A DNA stretch of 64,000 bases, taken from contig PBLQ01000011.1 in assembly GCA_002721815.1 (NCBI GenBank), positions 256,313 to 320,312 on the forward strand, given 5' to 3'. The notes beneath the pieces are model-generated. The model saw nothing but the letters and a program-made list of their open reading frames with translations. It did no database searches and was not told the origin of the DNA. The first letter of the stretch is position 1. Each line of letters opens with the position of its first letter. Made by a program: the position numbers and the translations under genes. Positions 53,209-62,254 of the stretch are shown piece by piece. Source of the DNA: Myxococcales bacterium (GTDB lineage: Bacteria > Myxococcota > UBA727 > GCA-2721815).

Positions 53209-53373
53209 AAAAACTCCAGTTTTTGGGTCCCAGAATATGTACAAATGGAGACATAAAGATCAAGGCTCCAGCACCTCGCACAGCGTCAAAACTCTAACCA
53301 CCTGTTTTAAAAGACCCATCCCCCTTGTCCTCGGTGAAGGCAAAGGCTAGGGTCTGAGCGAAAGAGGCTCCTT

Positions 53374-54414
53374 TTGATTAAGTATTTAGGCTCAAAACGC
53401 ACCTTGATTCCCCAAATCATTGAAACCATCGGCCAAATGGGACCCGTCACCTCAGCCTGTGACCTCTTCTCTGGCACGGCTCGCGTGGGTCATGCCCTCA
53501 AAAAAGCCGGGTTCAGGGTGCTCTCCAACGACCACAATGCCTATGCCGCCACCATTGCGCGCGCTTATGTCCAAGCCGATTTAGAGACCATCGGTGAACA
53601 AGCTCAAACCATCATCAACGAATTGAATCAAATCAAAGGTGCGCCAGGCTATTTTACCGAAACCTTCTGCGAAAAGAGTCGGTTCTTCCAACCCAAAAAT
53701 GGGGAACGTATTGACGCCATTCGTGAATACATCGAAAGCCGTCACTTCGATCCAGAACTCAAATCGGTGCTTTTGATCAGCCTCATGGAGGCCGCAGATC
53801 GCGTGGACTCCACCACTGGCGTCCAAATGGCCTACCTCAAAAACTGGGCAGCCCGATCGCATAATGATCTGGAGTTGCGTCTTCCCGATTTGTTGCCCCA
53901 GCCAAAAAACGGCAAATGCTCAGCCCATCAATTCGATGCCATCGAAGCTGCAAAACGCCTAGAAGCCGACGTGACCTACTTAGACCCGCCTTACAACCAA
54001 CATAAATACTTGGGCAACTATCACATTTGGGAAAGCTTGGTTCTGTGGGACAAACCCGAAGTGTATGGGGTCGCCTGCAAACGAATCGATTGCAAAACAC
54101 GTAAGAGCATTTTCAACAGCAAACCACGTTTTCACCAAGCCATGAAAGAAGTCATCGATTCACTGCAAAGCCCTTACCTGGTGGTCTCTTTCAACAATGA
54201 AGGGTTCATCACCCAAGAAGAAATGGAAACCTTACTGGGCAACAAAGGTCATCTACAGACCATTACCTGCGACTACAAGCGCTATGTGGGTGCCCAAATT
54301 GGAATCCACAACCAAAAAGGCAAGCGGGTTGGCGAGGTGTCTCATCTGAGAAACAAGGAATTCATTTTCGTGGTGAGCCCTGAGGCCATCAACCTCAACA
54401 TTGCGGCCGCTTAG
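53374..54414 (+). CDS. D12-class adenine-specific DNA methyltransferase
   Basis: A 346-residue protein from a TTG at 53374 preceded by AAAGAGGCTCC. The N-terminal MIKYLGSKRTLIP is typical of the D12 (Dam/DpnM-like) class. AdoMet motif I is DLFSGTARVG (about residues 30-39) and the catalytic motif IV is DPPYNQHKY (about 202-210), indicating N6-adenine methylation. No restriction endonuclease or specificity subunit is adjacent, so it is either a solitary regulatory or epigenetic methylase or a modification enzyme with a distant partner. Its stop overlaps the stop of the convergent yaaA gene (TTAG). Confidence 0.9.
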   Translation: MIKYLGSKRTLIPQIIETIGQMGPVTSACDLFSGTARVGHALKKAGFRVLSNDHNAYAATIARAYVQADLETIGEQAQTIINELNQIKGAPGYFTETFCEKSRFFQPKNGERIDAIREYIESRHFDPELKSVLLISLMEAADRVDSTTGVQMAYLKNWAARSHNDLELRLPDLLPQPKNGKCSAHQFDAIEAAKRLEADVTYLDPPYNQHKYLGNYHIWESLVLWDKPEVYGVACKRIDCKTRKSIFNSKPRFHQAMKEVIDSLQSPYLVVSFNNEGFITQEEMETLLGNKGHLQTITCDYKRYVGAQIGIHNQKGKRVGEVSHLRNKEFIFVVSPEAINLNIAAA

Positions 54415-55181
54415 CCCCCGCGGGTGAAAACGGGCTGTTCATCAGACGACAAATCTTTATTGTAACGGTAGCCATCTAATTTGAATTTCTTTAAGTCTTT
54501 GGGGTTCTCAATCTTATTTTGGATGACCCATCGCGCCATGGTGCCACGCGCAACTTTGGCAAACATGGATAAAATCTTGTACTTCCCATTTTTGAACTCT
54601 TTAAAAGCGGGCGAAATGGTGGGGATGCAGAATGCTTTTGGATCCAACGAATTAAAGTACTCGTTTGAAGCCAAATTCAATACCACTTCGTGAGACGTGC
54701 GGCCCAACTCCTTGTTGAGTTCCTTCGTCAACAAATCTCCCCAAAAAGTATAAAGATCTTTACCCCGAGGATTGGCCATCTTGGTTTTCATTTCGAGGCG
54801 GTAAGGTTGAATGAGATCTAAGGGTCGCAGTAACCCATATAAGCCAGAGAGGATTCGCAAATGGTCCTGGGCATAAGACAACTCTTCTGCACTCATGGCC
54901 CCCGCGTCCAGCCCACGATACACATCACCTCTGAAAGCAAGCACACAAGGCTTGGCGGTTTTTTGGGTAAAGGAGGGGGCGAAATCTCGAAACCGTTGGT
55001 GATTGAGGGTGGCGATCTTTTCGCTCACACCCATGAGCTTTTCGATGTCTTTCACTTTATGTTTTTGTAGTTCACCCAAAAGAATTTTACCGTGTTTCCA
55101 AAGGGCGGGTTTGGTCTGGCTGGGCGCTTGGTATTCGGAATCGAAATCTTGTGTTTTGGCGGGCGAAAGCAGCATTAACAT
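54411..55181 (-). CDS. yaaA: Peroxide stress protein YaaA
   Basis: The start is at the ATG at 55181 (MLMLLSPAKTQDF) after CGGAGGTTTTTCCC, giving 256 residues, the usual family size. Family signatures are LLSPAKTQDF at the N-terminus, AFRGDVYRGL near the middle and LRILSGLYGLLRPLD, YRLEMKT. In E. coli YaaA lowers free iron during hydrogen peroxide stress and binds DNA; the same role is likely here. It is convergent with the methylase gene with a 4-base stop overlap. No OxyR site is evident. Confidence 0.92.
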   Translation of the reverse strand: MLMLLSPAKTQDFDSEYQAPSQTKPALWKHGKILLGELQKHKVKDIEKLMGVSEKIATLNHQRFRDFAPSFTQKTAKPCVLAFRGDVYRGLDAGAMSAEELSYAQDHLRILSGLYGLLRPLDLIQPYRLEMKTKMANPRGKDLYTFWGDLLTKELNKELGRTSHEVVLNLASNEYFNSLDPKAFCIPTISPAFKEFKNGKYKILSMFAKVARGTMARWVIQNKIENPKDLKKFKLDGYRYNKDLSSDEQPVFTRGG

Positions 55182-55312
55182 GGGAAAAACCTCCGGTTCA
55201 GGGAAGTTAAATTGACCTTTTTTGGGCAATGAATCAAGGGTTTAGAGGGAATAAAGCCGCAGCTGATGGCTTGTTTTGGCACCCTTCTACAGCTTTTGGT
55301 AGGCTTTAACAT

Positions 55313-56005
55313 ATGACTCGAATTGCTGGGGGCGGCGTATCTGCCCGAAATCCTTTTGGGCCTCAATGGAGCGCCCGAGCTGAACAGGCCAAATCTGTGG
55401 GCGACCAGGTCCATCTCACCCTGTTCGGCCGGAAAAAACCGCAGAAGTTAGACATCGACGATATGGAAACCGATCGCTTGATGGCCATGATGCACGCTTG
55501 GCGCAAGAAGATCACACGGCTCTCGGGTGAACCGGTGGACGAATACAAACTCACCTTGGCTGCTTCCACCATCGCCATGATCGATCAGGACGGACTGATC
55601 TACATCGGTAAGTCATTCCTTCACGGTAACAAAGACAACCATCCCGTTTTGGTAGGCGTGCTGGCCCACGAAATCGGCCATCGTCCCAAGCGATGGGCCG
55701 AGTATAAATCGGAGCGTCCACTCAACAAAAAAGAAATGGAAGCACTGTGTCGTACGGAGGAAACCCGAGCTGATTATTTTTCGGGCTTCGCACTGGGTGA
55801 GTTGGGCATGCCCTATGAACCATTGGTGGCTTTTTTGAAGGCCATACAAACCACGCCCCACCCTGAATATTTCCCGGCGCATATGCGTGCCGATGTCATC
55901 CAAGAAGGCCACGAACATGGCCAAAGAAAATCCATGAACCGTAAAAAGTTCTTTCCCGAATTCGCAAAAATGATGTCTGCCGATTTAGATTTGGGCGAAG
56001 GCTAG
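55313..56005 (+). CDS. HExxH zinc metallopeptidase-like protein (M48-like)
   Basis: A 230-residue protein without signal peptide or membrane segments. The zinc motif is LAHEIGH (H119, E120, H123), followed 26-27 residues later by EETRADYFSGFALGELG, in which E149 or E150 would be the third ligand, as in gluzincins with an E-x-x-x-D/A arrangement. Conserved YIGKSFL lies before it. Unlike typical M48 proteins it has no transmembrane helices, so it should act in the cytoplasm, or on protein or membrane debris there. I saw no ribosome site better than the weak GCTTTAAC ahead of the ATG at 55313. Substrate unknown. Confidence 0.75.
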   Translation: MTRIAGGGVSARNPFGPQWSARAEQAKSVGDQVHLTLFGRKKPQKLDIDDMETDRLMAMMHAWRKKITRLSGEPVDEYKLTLAASTIAMIDQDGLIYIGKSFLHGNKDNHPVLVGVLAHEIGHRPKRWAEYKSERPLNKKEMEALCRTEETRADYFSGFALGELGMPYEPLVAFLKAIQTTPHPEYFPAHMRADVIQEGHEHGQRKSMNRKKFFPEFAKMMSADLDLGEG

Positions 56006-56014
56006 CCGAGCCAT

Positions 56015-57544
56015 CTACAATCCTTTTTTGATGCATTGCTCTTCATGCACCTTGTAAGCAGGCTCGCGTTCTGGCGCATACTGCTTTTTGTCGTAGCCGA
56101 AAATATCGATGAGCGGGGAAAACTTTGATGGGCCCGATGACATTTCGATATCGTGCGGGGTGAACATGCCTGGATGGTCATAGCCCGCTGCATGAGTAAC
56201 CGCCAATACCTCGTTTCGAAAAGCCTCAATGTACCCTTGGAAGCGTTGCGCATTCACATTGGGGTCCAAACCTCTTTGCAACCAAACATTGTGAGTAGCG
56301 ACACCCGCCGGACAATGCCCGGTGTGACACTTTTGGGCCTGGATACAGCCCACGGCCAACATGGCTTCCCGAGCCACCGTAATCATGTCGCACCCCAGTG
56401 CCATGGCAACCACCGTACGATCGGGAAAACCCAGTTTGCCAGAACCGATAAAAACGATATCGTCAGCCAAGTCTGCGTCTTTGAAGAGCTGGTATACCCG
56501 AGTGAGTGCCAGCTTAAACGGTAAGGACACGTGATCAGAGAAAGTCAGCGGCGCAGCGCCCGTGCCCCCTTCACCGCCATCAATTTGAATGAAATCCGGA
56601 CCTGCATTCCGTTCTTTCATGCGTGTTACCAACTCCTTCCAAAAACCCAGTTGACCGATGGCAGATTTAACCCCCACGGGTAATCCGGTTTCATTTGCGA
56701 TCATCTCAATAAAGTCGATGAGTTCATCCACAGTGGAAAATTCTTGGTGGCTGTTGGGGCTGATGCAGTCTTTCCCTTGAGGGATGCCGCGAATTTCAGA
56801 GATTTGCGGCGTGATTTTTGAAGCAGGCAGCACCCCACCCTTACCCGGTTTGGCACCTTGACTCAGCTTGACTTCAATCATTTTGATCTGCGGCGTTTCG
56901 GCAACGGTTTGCGCACATTTTTCTAGGCTGAACCGGCCATTTTCATCGCGCGCGCCAAAGTAACCAGTCCCCAACTGCCAACATAATTCTGCGCCCTTTT
57001 TGTGGTAAGGCGAGACCCCGCCTTCGCCCGTGTTGTGATAGCAACCGGCAAGCTTGGCGCCGAGGTTCAACGCCGAAATGGCATTTTTGCCCAAGCTCCC
57101 ATAACTCATGGCTGAAATATTGATGATGGAAGCTGGCCGATAAGGCTTCTTGCGATTGTGCGCCAAGCCGATAACTTTGGCACAGGGAATGTCTTCGTGG
57201 TGGTCGTGCTTGCTACCGGTAAACCCTTTCTCTCCAAACGGAAAAACGGCATGCTTGATCACGGGGTAACCGATGGAATAAATTTGATCGTCGGTGCCAA
57301 AGCCAAAATAATTATTTTCATGTTTAGAGGAGTTATAAATCCACTCCCGCTCTAAACGGTTGAATGGTTGCTCTTCCCGGTTGTGCGCAACAATGTACTG
57401 CCTGAGCTCCGGTCCAATTTGGATAATTAAATTTCGGAAGTGCCCGATGATCGGAAAGTTGTGCCAAATGGGGTTCTTGCGCTGTGTGATGTCAAAAACA
57501 GCCAACAGCAATAGAAGAACCAATACGATATATACAGCCACCAT
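56015..57544 (-). CDS. FMN-binding glutamate synthase-like protein with N-terminal membrane anchor
   Basis: A 509-residue protein starting at 57544. Residues 3-20 form one transmembrane helix. The rest matches the central FMN/[3Fe-4S] domain of glutamate synthase: NISAMSYGSLGKNAISALN, GEGGVSPYH, VKLSQGAKPGKGG, QIDGGEGGTGAAP and the cluster motif CIQAQKCHTGHCPAG. It lacks the glutaminase domain, so classical GOGAT activity is not expected; stand-alone members are annotated as GltS domain-2 proteins of uncertain substrate. It lies 13 bases downstream of a TrkH-like gene, an apparent operon. Confidence 0.88.
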   Translation of the reverse strand: MVAVYIVLVLLLLLAVFDITQRKNPIWHNFPIIGHFRNLIIQIGPELRQYIVAHNREEQPFNRLEREWIYNSSKHENNYFGFGTDDQIYSIGYPVIKHAVFPFGEKGFTGSKHDHHEDIPCAKVIGLAHNRKKPYRPASIINISAMSYGSLGKNAISALNLGAKLAGCYHNTGEGGVSPYHKKGAELCWQLGTGYFGARDENGRFSLEKCAQTVAETPQIKMIEVKLSQGAKPGKGGVLPASKITPQISEIRGIPQGKDCISPNSHQEFSTVDELIDFIEMIANETGLPVGVKSAIGQLGFWKELVTRMKERNAGPDFIQIDGGEGGTGAAPLTFSDHVSLPFKLALTRVYQLFKDADLADDIVFIGSGKLGFPDRTVVAMALGCDMITVAREAMLAVGCIQAQKCHTGHCPAGVATHNVWLQRGLDPNVNAQRFQGYIEAFRNEVLAVTHAAGYDHPGMFTPHDIEMSSGPSKFSPLIDIFGYDKKQYAPEREPAYKVHEEQCIKKGL

Positions 57545-57557
57545 GCGCGACTCCTAT

Positions 57558-59351
57558 TCAACCCACGTCAATGGGCTCTTCCGCGTAGCGATAACGCCTT
57601 TTGTCCACTTTTTCAGCAAAAGCCAACGCCACAGTCAAAGGGCCTACACGTCCAAAAAACATTAAAATGGCCAACAATAATTTGCCCACTTCGGTCAAAT
57701 TAGAGCTGGCCCCCATGCTCAAACCCACGGTACCAAAAGCCGAAACCACTTCAAACGCCAGCACCTCAAAAGGTTGATTTTCATTGGCCGCCAATAAAAT
57801 AAGAACCACTGAAACGAAAAGCAAAGAAACAAAAATGACACTAATTCCCTTGTAAACGGTCCCTTGTGGGATCGTGTACCCAAAGAGCTCCACTTCTTTG
57901 CGGCCGTTCACCATGGCCCGTAAGGCAGCGACCGATACACAAGCAGTGGACACACGTACGCCTCCCCCCGTAGAGCCCGGACCAGATCCCACAAACATCC
58001 ACACCAGCGCCAACAGAATGGTAGGTGCTGCCAATGCACTCATGGGCACCGTATTAAATCCTGCACAGCGCATGGTTACAGCTTGAAAAACTGCCGCCAT
58101 CACTTTGGTGCCTGGTTCTAGGTCAGCCAAAGAATGATCATATTCAAAAAACAGATACACCAACGCTCCCACCACATTCATGATGAGTGAAGTGGAGAGT
58201 ACGATTTTAGTGTGCAGTTGTAGTCGTTTCCAAAATCTTCGAGGGCTTCTTATTTCAGTCCAATCGGAGCGCCCCAAATCACCTGTAACGTAAAAACCCA
58301 AACCACCCGCGGTGATTAAAATGATGAACACCAAATTCACCGCCGGGTTACTGACCCACCCCATCAATGAGTCGGGTGTCAAAGTGAACCCACCCTGACA
58401 AAAACCACTCACGGCATGAAAAACTGACCACCACAGGGCCCCACCGGGGTTATTGAATTCATCGGGCAAAGCCATGATTCCGGTAAGCCAAAGAAGATAC
58501 AGAACCAAAACACCCAACCCCTCAAACCACAAAGTGGTTTTTGCGATAGAACCAAACAGCCACTGCAAGTCTTCTTCCTTGCTCAGGCTTTGTGCGGTCA
58601 TGCCCTCGGTGGCGCCCAGATCTCCCAGCCCAGCGGTCTGTCTTGATGGCATCCGCCCCCCCACCAAAGCTGCAAAGGCTGCAGACAAAATCATGATGCC
58701 AATGCCCCCGATTTGCATTCCGATCAAAACAAGGATTTGGCCAAAAGCACTGAAATACGAGCCCGTATCTTGAACCGTTAAGCCGGTCTGACTCACCGCA
58801 GATGCCATAGTAAACAAAGCATCGTAAAAATTGGTACCTTGTCCATCTTGGGTTGCTGCAGGCAACATCAACAGCCCCGTGCCGAGCACGATAATCATAC
58901 CAAAACTCAACAACAAAGACTGACTGGGCTTGAGCTGAATGCGTGAAATAAACTCATCCCCTAGGATGCGTCTAAACAAAGACTCTAAAGCCGGCAATGC
59001 AAATGCACCCGAAGCCAAGGCCCCCGCCACCCGAGGCGCCCAGGTCAGACACAAGAGACAGAGCGCGACATAAACAATGGAGGCCCGGGCCGTTTTGGCC
59101 CTCTGCCACCAAGCGCCATTCAAGCGCCAAAGGCCGGCCAACGTTCGCGTCAAAAGACCGATAAAAATGAATGCGTCTAAGGCAATCACCGCTTGACGCA
59201 GGTCGACCCGCTGAGACAAATCGAAGGAGGCTTCAAGAAACATAATGGCGATAATGGCCACCCATATGAGGGCGCCCATCAAACGAGCCGCTTGAAACCA
59301 CCAAGATGGCCGCAAGGCTTGCCTTTCAATTTCTAATGACTCTCCACTCAT
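57558..59351 (-). CDS. TrkH/KtrB-family potassium (or sodium) uptake channel subunit
   Basis: I use the ATG at 59351 (MSGESLEIE) preceded at a distance by GAGG, giving 597 residues. The family's four pore loops are visible: AVSQTGLTV, VSGFCQGGFTL, VTMRCAGFNTV and SAFGTVGLSMG, each with the selectivity-filter Gly. About 100 extra N-terminal residues carry two or three additional hydrophobic segments compared with KtrB. A regulatory TrkA/KtrA RCK subunit should pair with it but is not adjacent. The next gene 13 bases downstream is the glutamate-synthase-like flavoprotein. Confidence 0.9.
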   Translation of the reverse strand: MSGESLEIERQALRPSWWFQAARLMGALIWVAIIAIMFLEASFDLSQRVDLRQAVIALDAFIFIGLLTRTLAGLWRLNGAWWQRAKTARASIVYVALCLLCLTWAPRVAGALASGAFALPALESLFRRILGDEFISRIQLKPSQSLLLSFGMIIVLGTGLLMLPAATQDGQGTNFYDALFTMASAVSQTGLTVQDTGSYFSAFGQILVLIGMQIGGIGIMILSAAFAALVGGRMPSRQTAGLGDLGATEGMTAQSLSKEEDLQWLFGSIAKTTLWFEGLGVLVLYLLWLTGIMALPDEFNNPGGALWWSVFHAVSGFCQGGFTLTPDSLMGWVSNPAVNLVFIILITAGGLGFYVTGDLGRSDWTEIRSPRRFWKRLQLHTKIVLSTSLIMNVVGALVYLFFEYDHSLADLEPGTKVMAAVFQAVTMRCAGFNTVPMSALAAPTILLALVWMFVGSGPGSTGGGVRVSTACVSVAALRAMVNGRKEVELFGYTIPQGTVYKGISVIFVSLLFVSVVLILLAANENQPFEVLAFEVVSAFGTVGLSMGASSNLTEVGKLLLAILMFFGRVGPLTVALAFAEKVDKRRYRYAEEPIDVG

Positions 59352-59490
59352 CTTTTGCTCTACCTCAGGGCCCAACTATTTCTGTTTTTTAAATGAAATT
59401 AATAACTTATGCCAATAAAGGACCCAATTATCTGCCATTGCCACACAGGGGTCAAAAAGGTAAATAAAGCTGAAATTCCGGAGGCTTGCT

Positions 59491-60531
59491 TTGTCCCAAC
59501 ATCCCATTCTTTCGTGCTCCTTTGATGCGTTAGCGCAAACGCTGGCTGGCAGTGGGCGCGCCAAAGCCATCTGGAGCCTCCTGCGAAATGGGCAAGATCC
59601 CTTTCAAGCTCCTTTAGGGAAAAAACTAACGCGGGCACTGAACCAAAATTTGACGGCCTTTGACGAGCGCGTCACCACCCGTCATCAAAGTCCTTGCGGC
59701 ACCCTCAAGTTAGGCATCGCCTTACAGGACAAACTCGAAGTAGAAACAGTTTTAATCCCCATGAATGGCCGCACCACGGTCTGCATTTCCTCCCAAGTGG
59801 GATGTGCCCGAGGGTGCACCTTTTGCTCCACGGGGCAAATGAATCTCATTCGCAATCTCAAAGCCCATGAGATTCTTTTTCAGGTATATGCAGCGCGCCG
59901 ATGCATCCAAGAAAGCCAAGACTTACCACCCTTTCGCAACATCGTATTCATGGGGATGGGCGAGCCTCTCAATAATTTTGAAGAGGTAAAAAAAGCCATC
60001 ACCCAAATGGTACACCCCCTCACTTTTGCGATTGGCGCCAAGCGGATCACCCTGTCCACAGTGGGGCCATCCCCCTCTTTGATTCAAAAACTTAAAACGC
60101 TCCCAACGCGTATTGCCTGGTCCATTCATGCCGCCGAAGACACCAAGCGCCAAAGATTGGTTCCCACCACCAAGCACAGCATTGCGGCGCTGACCGATGC
60201 CTTCGCCGACGTACTCCATCGTAAAAAAGAAGGTTTATTTATCGAGCTGACACTCATCGATAACGTCAATGATCGCGATGAAGATGCGCATCACCTGGTC
60301 ACCTGCTTAAAGCGGCTGCCCGGTGAAAGTCGGGTAAATCTCATTCCCGTCAACCCAACGCCTGGTAATTCCTTTGCACCGCCAACGCCAGAACGCATCC
60401 AAAGCTTTCGAGCCATTTTACATGAGGCCGGCTATTTTTGTTCGGTGCGACCCTCACGAGGTGACGAGGAGGCGGCTGCGTGCGGTCAACTGATCACGCT
60501 GCGCACTCAAGAAGGCGTTTTGGCCCAATGA
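59491..60531 (+). CDS. rlmN: RlmN-type radical SAM RNA methyltransferase
   Basis: A 346-residue protein from a TTG at 59491, seven bases after GGAGG. The radical SAM cluster is C105-x3-C109-x2-C112 (GCARGCTFCSTGQ). C98 seven residues before it and C331 (EEAAACGQL) match the two conserved Cys of E. coli RlmN (C118 and C355), C355 carrying the methyl transfer intermediate. Other motifs are MGMGEPLNN, ITLSTVG and SIHAAED. It methylates C2 of adenine in 23S rRNA A2503, and in E. coli also tRNA A37. It is shorter than the 384-residue E. coli protein, mainly at the N-terminus, and has VNPTPG where many have WNPFPG. Convergent with glpD, overlapping by 25 bases. Confidence 0.9.
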   Translation: MSQHPILSCSFDALAQTLAGSGRAKAIWSLLRNGQDPFQAPLGKKLTRALNQNLTAFDERVTTRHQSPCGTLKLGIALQDKLEVETVLIPMNGRTTVCISSQVGCARGCTFCSTGQMNLIRNLKAHEILFQVYAARRCIQESQDLPPFRNIVFMGMGEPLNNFEEVKKAITQMVHPLTFAIGAKRITLSTVGPSPSLIQKLKTLPTRIAWSIHAAEDTKRQRLVPTTKHSIAALTDAFADVLHRKKEGLFIELTLIDNVNDRDEDAHHLVTCLKRLPGESRVNLIPVNPTPGNSFAPPTPERIQSFRAILHEAGYFCSVRPSRGDEEAAACGQLITLRTQEGVLAQ

Positions 60532-62207
60532 CTTTCGAGTAAGTCATGCACTTCTTGTTTTTCTTTTTCCCAATCCAAGAGACCCTCGCCAAGGCTCGCT
60601 TTCATTTCTTCCACCACCCAGTCAATTCGGTCGGGTGTGATTGCGCCAGGATTAAAATACAACATCCCAGTGCGGCGAACCCAGAAATCCGTTGGACGAA
60701 TCACCATTTCATGGGACAACGCGTGCCGCAATTCAGCTCGCAAGCCCGCATCGCCATCAAAAGAGTCTCCGTATTGTTTCCTGGCCTCTTGAAATACTGA
60801 CCGAGCTTCAGCCCCGTATCGACGCACCCATTCTTCCGCCAAACCCACTGGGCCATGGTCATGATCAATGTGCTCATCGAGTTCCGCAATGAGCTGTTCA
60901 ACTTGTGACGCACGCGCAAAGGGTTGACTGCCCAGAGCGATGTTCTCTGTAACACATTGGAACGATGATTTTTTTTGGGTATCTTTAGACAAACGTGGCA
61001 TGACCACATCCATTACCCGTTCGGCCATTTTTCTATATCCCGTCAGCTTACCACCCGCGATGGAGACCAAGCCATTGCTCGAGACAAAAAGTTCATCGCG
61101 CCTTGACAGTTCTGAAGGGCCCTTTCCTGGCTCAAAAATAGGCGGGCGCAATCCCGCCCAAGTGGTTTGCACATCTGCCGCGCTCAGCCCCGCATCCGGA
61201 AACATCGCATTAGCGGCCTTCAAGAGATAATCAATATCCTCCTGTGTGGCCACCGGATCGTCGACAAGCTGATCATGAACGGTGTCTGTCGTTCCCACGT
61301 AAGTCATGGTGCCGCGCGGAATCGCAAAAACCATCCGTCCATCGGGGACATCGAAATACAAGATTTGTTGAACCGGTAATCTGCTTTGGGGCACCACAAT
61401 GTGGACACCTTTGGTTAACACCAGCTTTTTCCCCGTGATGGCCTCCGCGCCCTTTCGAACCGAATCGACCCAGGGACCGCAAGCATTCACCACCACACCC
61501 GCCTGGATGGCAATCTCTTGTTGGTGGATATGATCAAAAAGCCTCACACCAGTGACCTGATTGTCTCCAAGATGATTCGCCCCATAGAGGAAACCTTTCA
61601 CTCCAGCATAATTGACACTGTGCGCACCAAAGGCATTAGCGGTCTTGATAATTTCAAGGGTTAACCGTGCATCATCGGTTCGATATTCCACATACAAACC
61701 ACCTCCTAGTAAGTCGTCCACTTTGATGCATGGCTCTTGCTGGGACACCGCATGTGCAGAAAGCATGCGCCGGCGCTCTGATTTTTGAACGTTGGCCAAA
61801 CGGTCATACATCCACAAGGCCACGGACGTCATGAAGGGCTTTAAGCTACCTGACGCACGCAACGGAAGCAGGATGGGCATGGGCTTCACCAAATGAGGGG
61901 CGTTGCTAAATACAATTTGCCTTTCTTTTCCCACTTCGCGAACCAGACCGATTTCACCATTTTTCAGGTACCGCAAACCGCCATGAATCAGCTTGGTGGA
62001 ACGTGAAGAAGTTCCTGAAGCAAAATCATTTTTCTCTAGCAATCCAACTTTGAGCCCTCGACTGGCTGCATCGAGCGCAATACCTGCGCCCGTTATACCG
62101 CCGCCAATTACCAAAACGTCCACGCCCTCCGCACTCATTTTGCGAAGTGCGTTGGTTCGATACAGCATATCAAATCTGGGAGGTTCTTTGTCGGTGAGAC
62201 GTCTCAT
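60507..62207 (-). CDS. glpD: Glycerol-3-phosphate dehydrogenase (FAD)
   Basis: About 566 residues if started at the ATG at 62207 (MRRLTDKEP). No start in the region has a clear ribosome site: ATGs at 62243, 62231, 62207 and 62168 all remain possible. FAD motif VLVIGGGITGAGIALDAASRG, then DFASGTSSRSTKLIHGGLRY, YVEYRTDDARLTLEI, GPWVDSVRKGA and SIAGGKLTGYRKMAE are near-identical in order to B. subtilis GlpD. It oxidises sn-glycerol-3-phosphate to dihydroxyacetone phosphate at the membrane, passing electrons to quinone. No glpK, glpF or regulator is adjacent. Its 3' end overlaps rlmN tail to tail. Confidence 0.93.
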   Translation of the reverse strand: MRRLTDKEPPRFDMLYRTNALRKMSAEGVDVLVIGGGITGAGIALDAASRGLKVGLLEKNDFASGTSSRSTKLIHGGLRYLKNGEIGLVREVGKERQIVFSNAPHLVKPMPILLPLRASGSLKPFMTSVALWMYDRLANVQKSERRRMLSAHAVSQQEPCIKVDDLLGGGLYVEYRTDDARLTLEIIKTANAFGAHSVNYAGVKGFLYGANHLGDNQVTGVRLFDHIHQQEIAIQAGVVVNACGPWVDSVRKGAEAITGKKLVLTKGVHIVVPQSRLPVQQILYFDVPDGRMVFAIPRGTMTYVGTTDTVHDQLVDDPVATQEDIDYLLKAANAMFPDAGLSAADVQTTWAGLRPPIFEPGKGPSELSRRDELFVSSNGLVSIAGGKLTGYRKMAERVMDVVMPRLSKDTQKKSSFQCVTENIALGSQPFARASQVEQLIAELDEHIDHDHGPVGLAEEWVRRYGAEARSVFQEARKQYGDSFDGDAGLRAELRHALSHEMVIRPTDFWVRRTGMLYFNPGAITPDRIDWVVEEMKASLGEGLLDWEKEKQEVHDLLESHWAKTPS

Positions 62208-62254
62208 GGGTCTTATATACCGAAGGCCCATGCACTTTTCCATTTAAATCGGTA

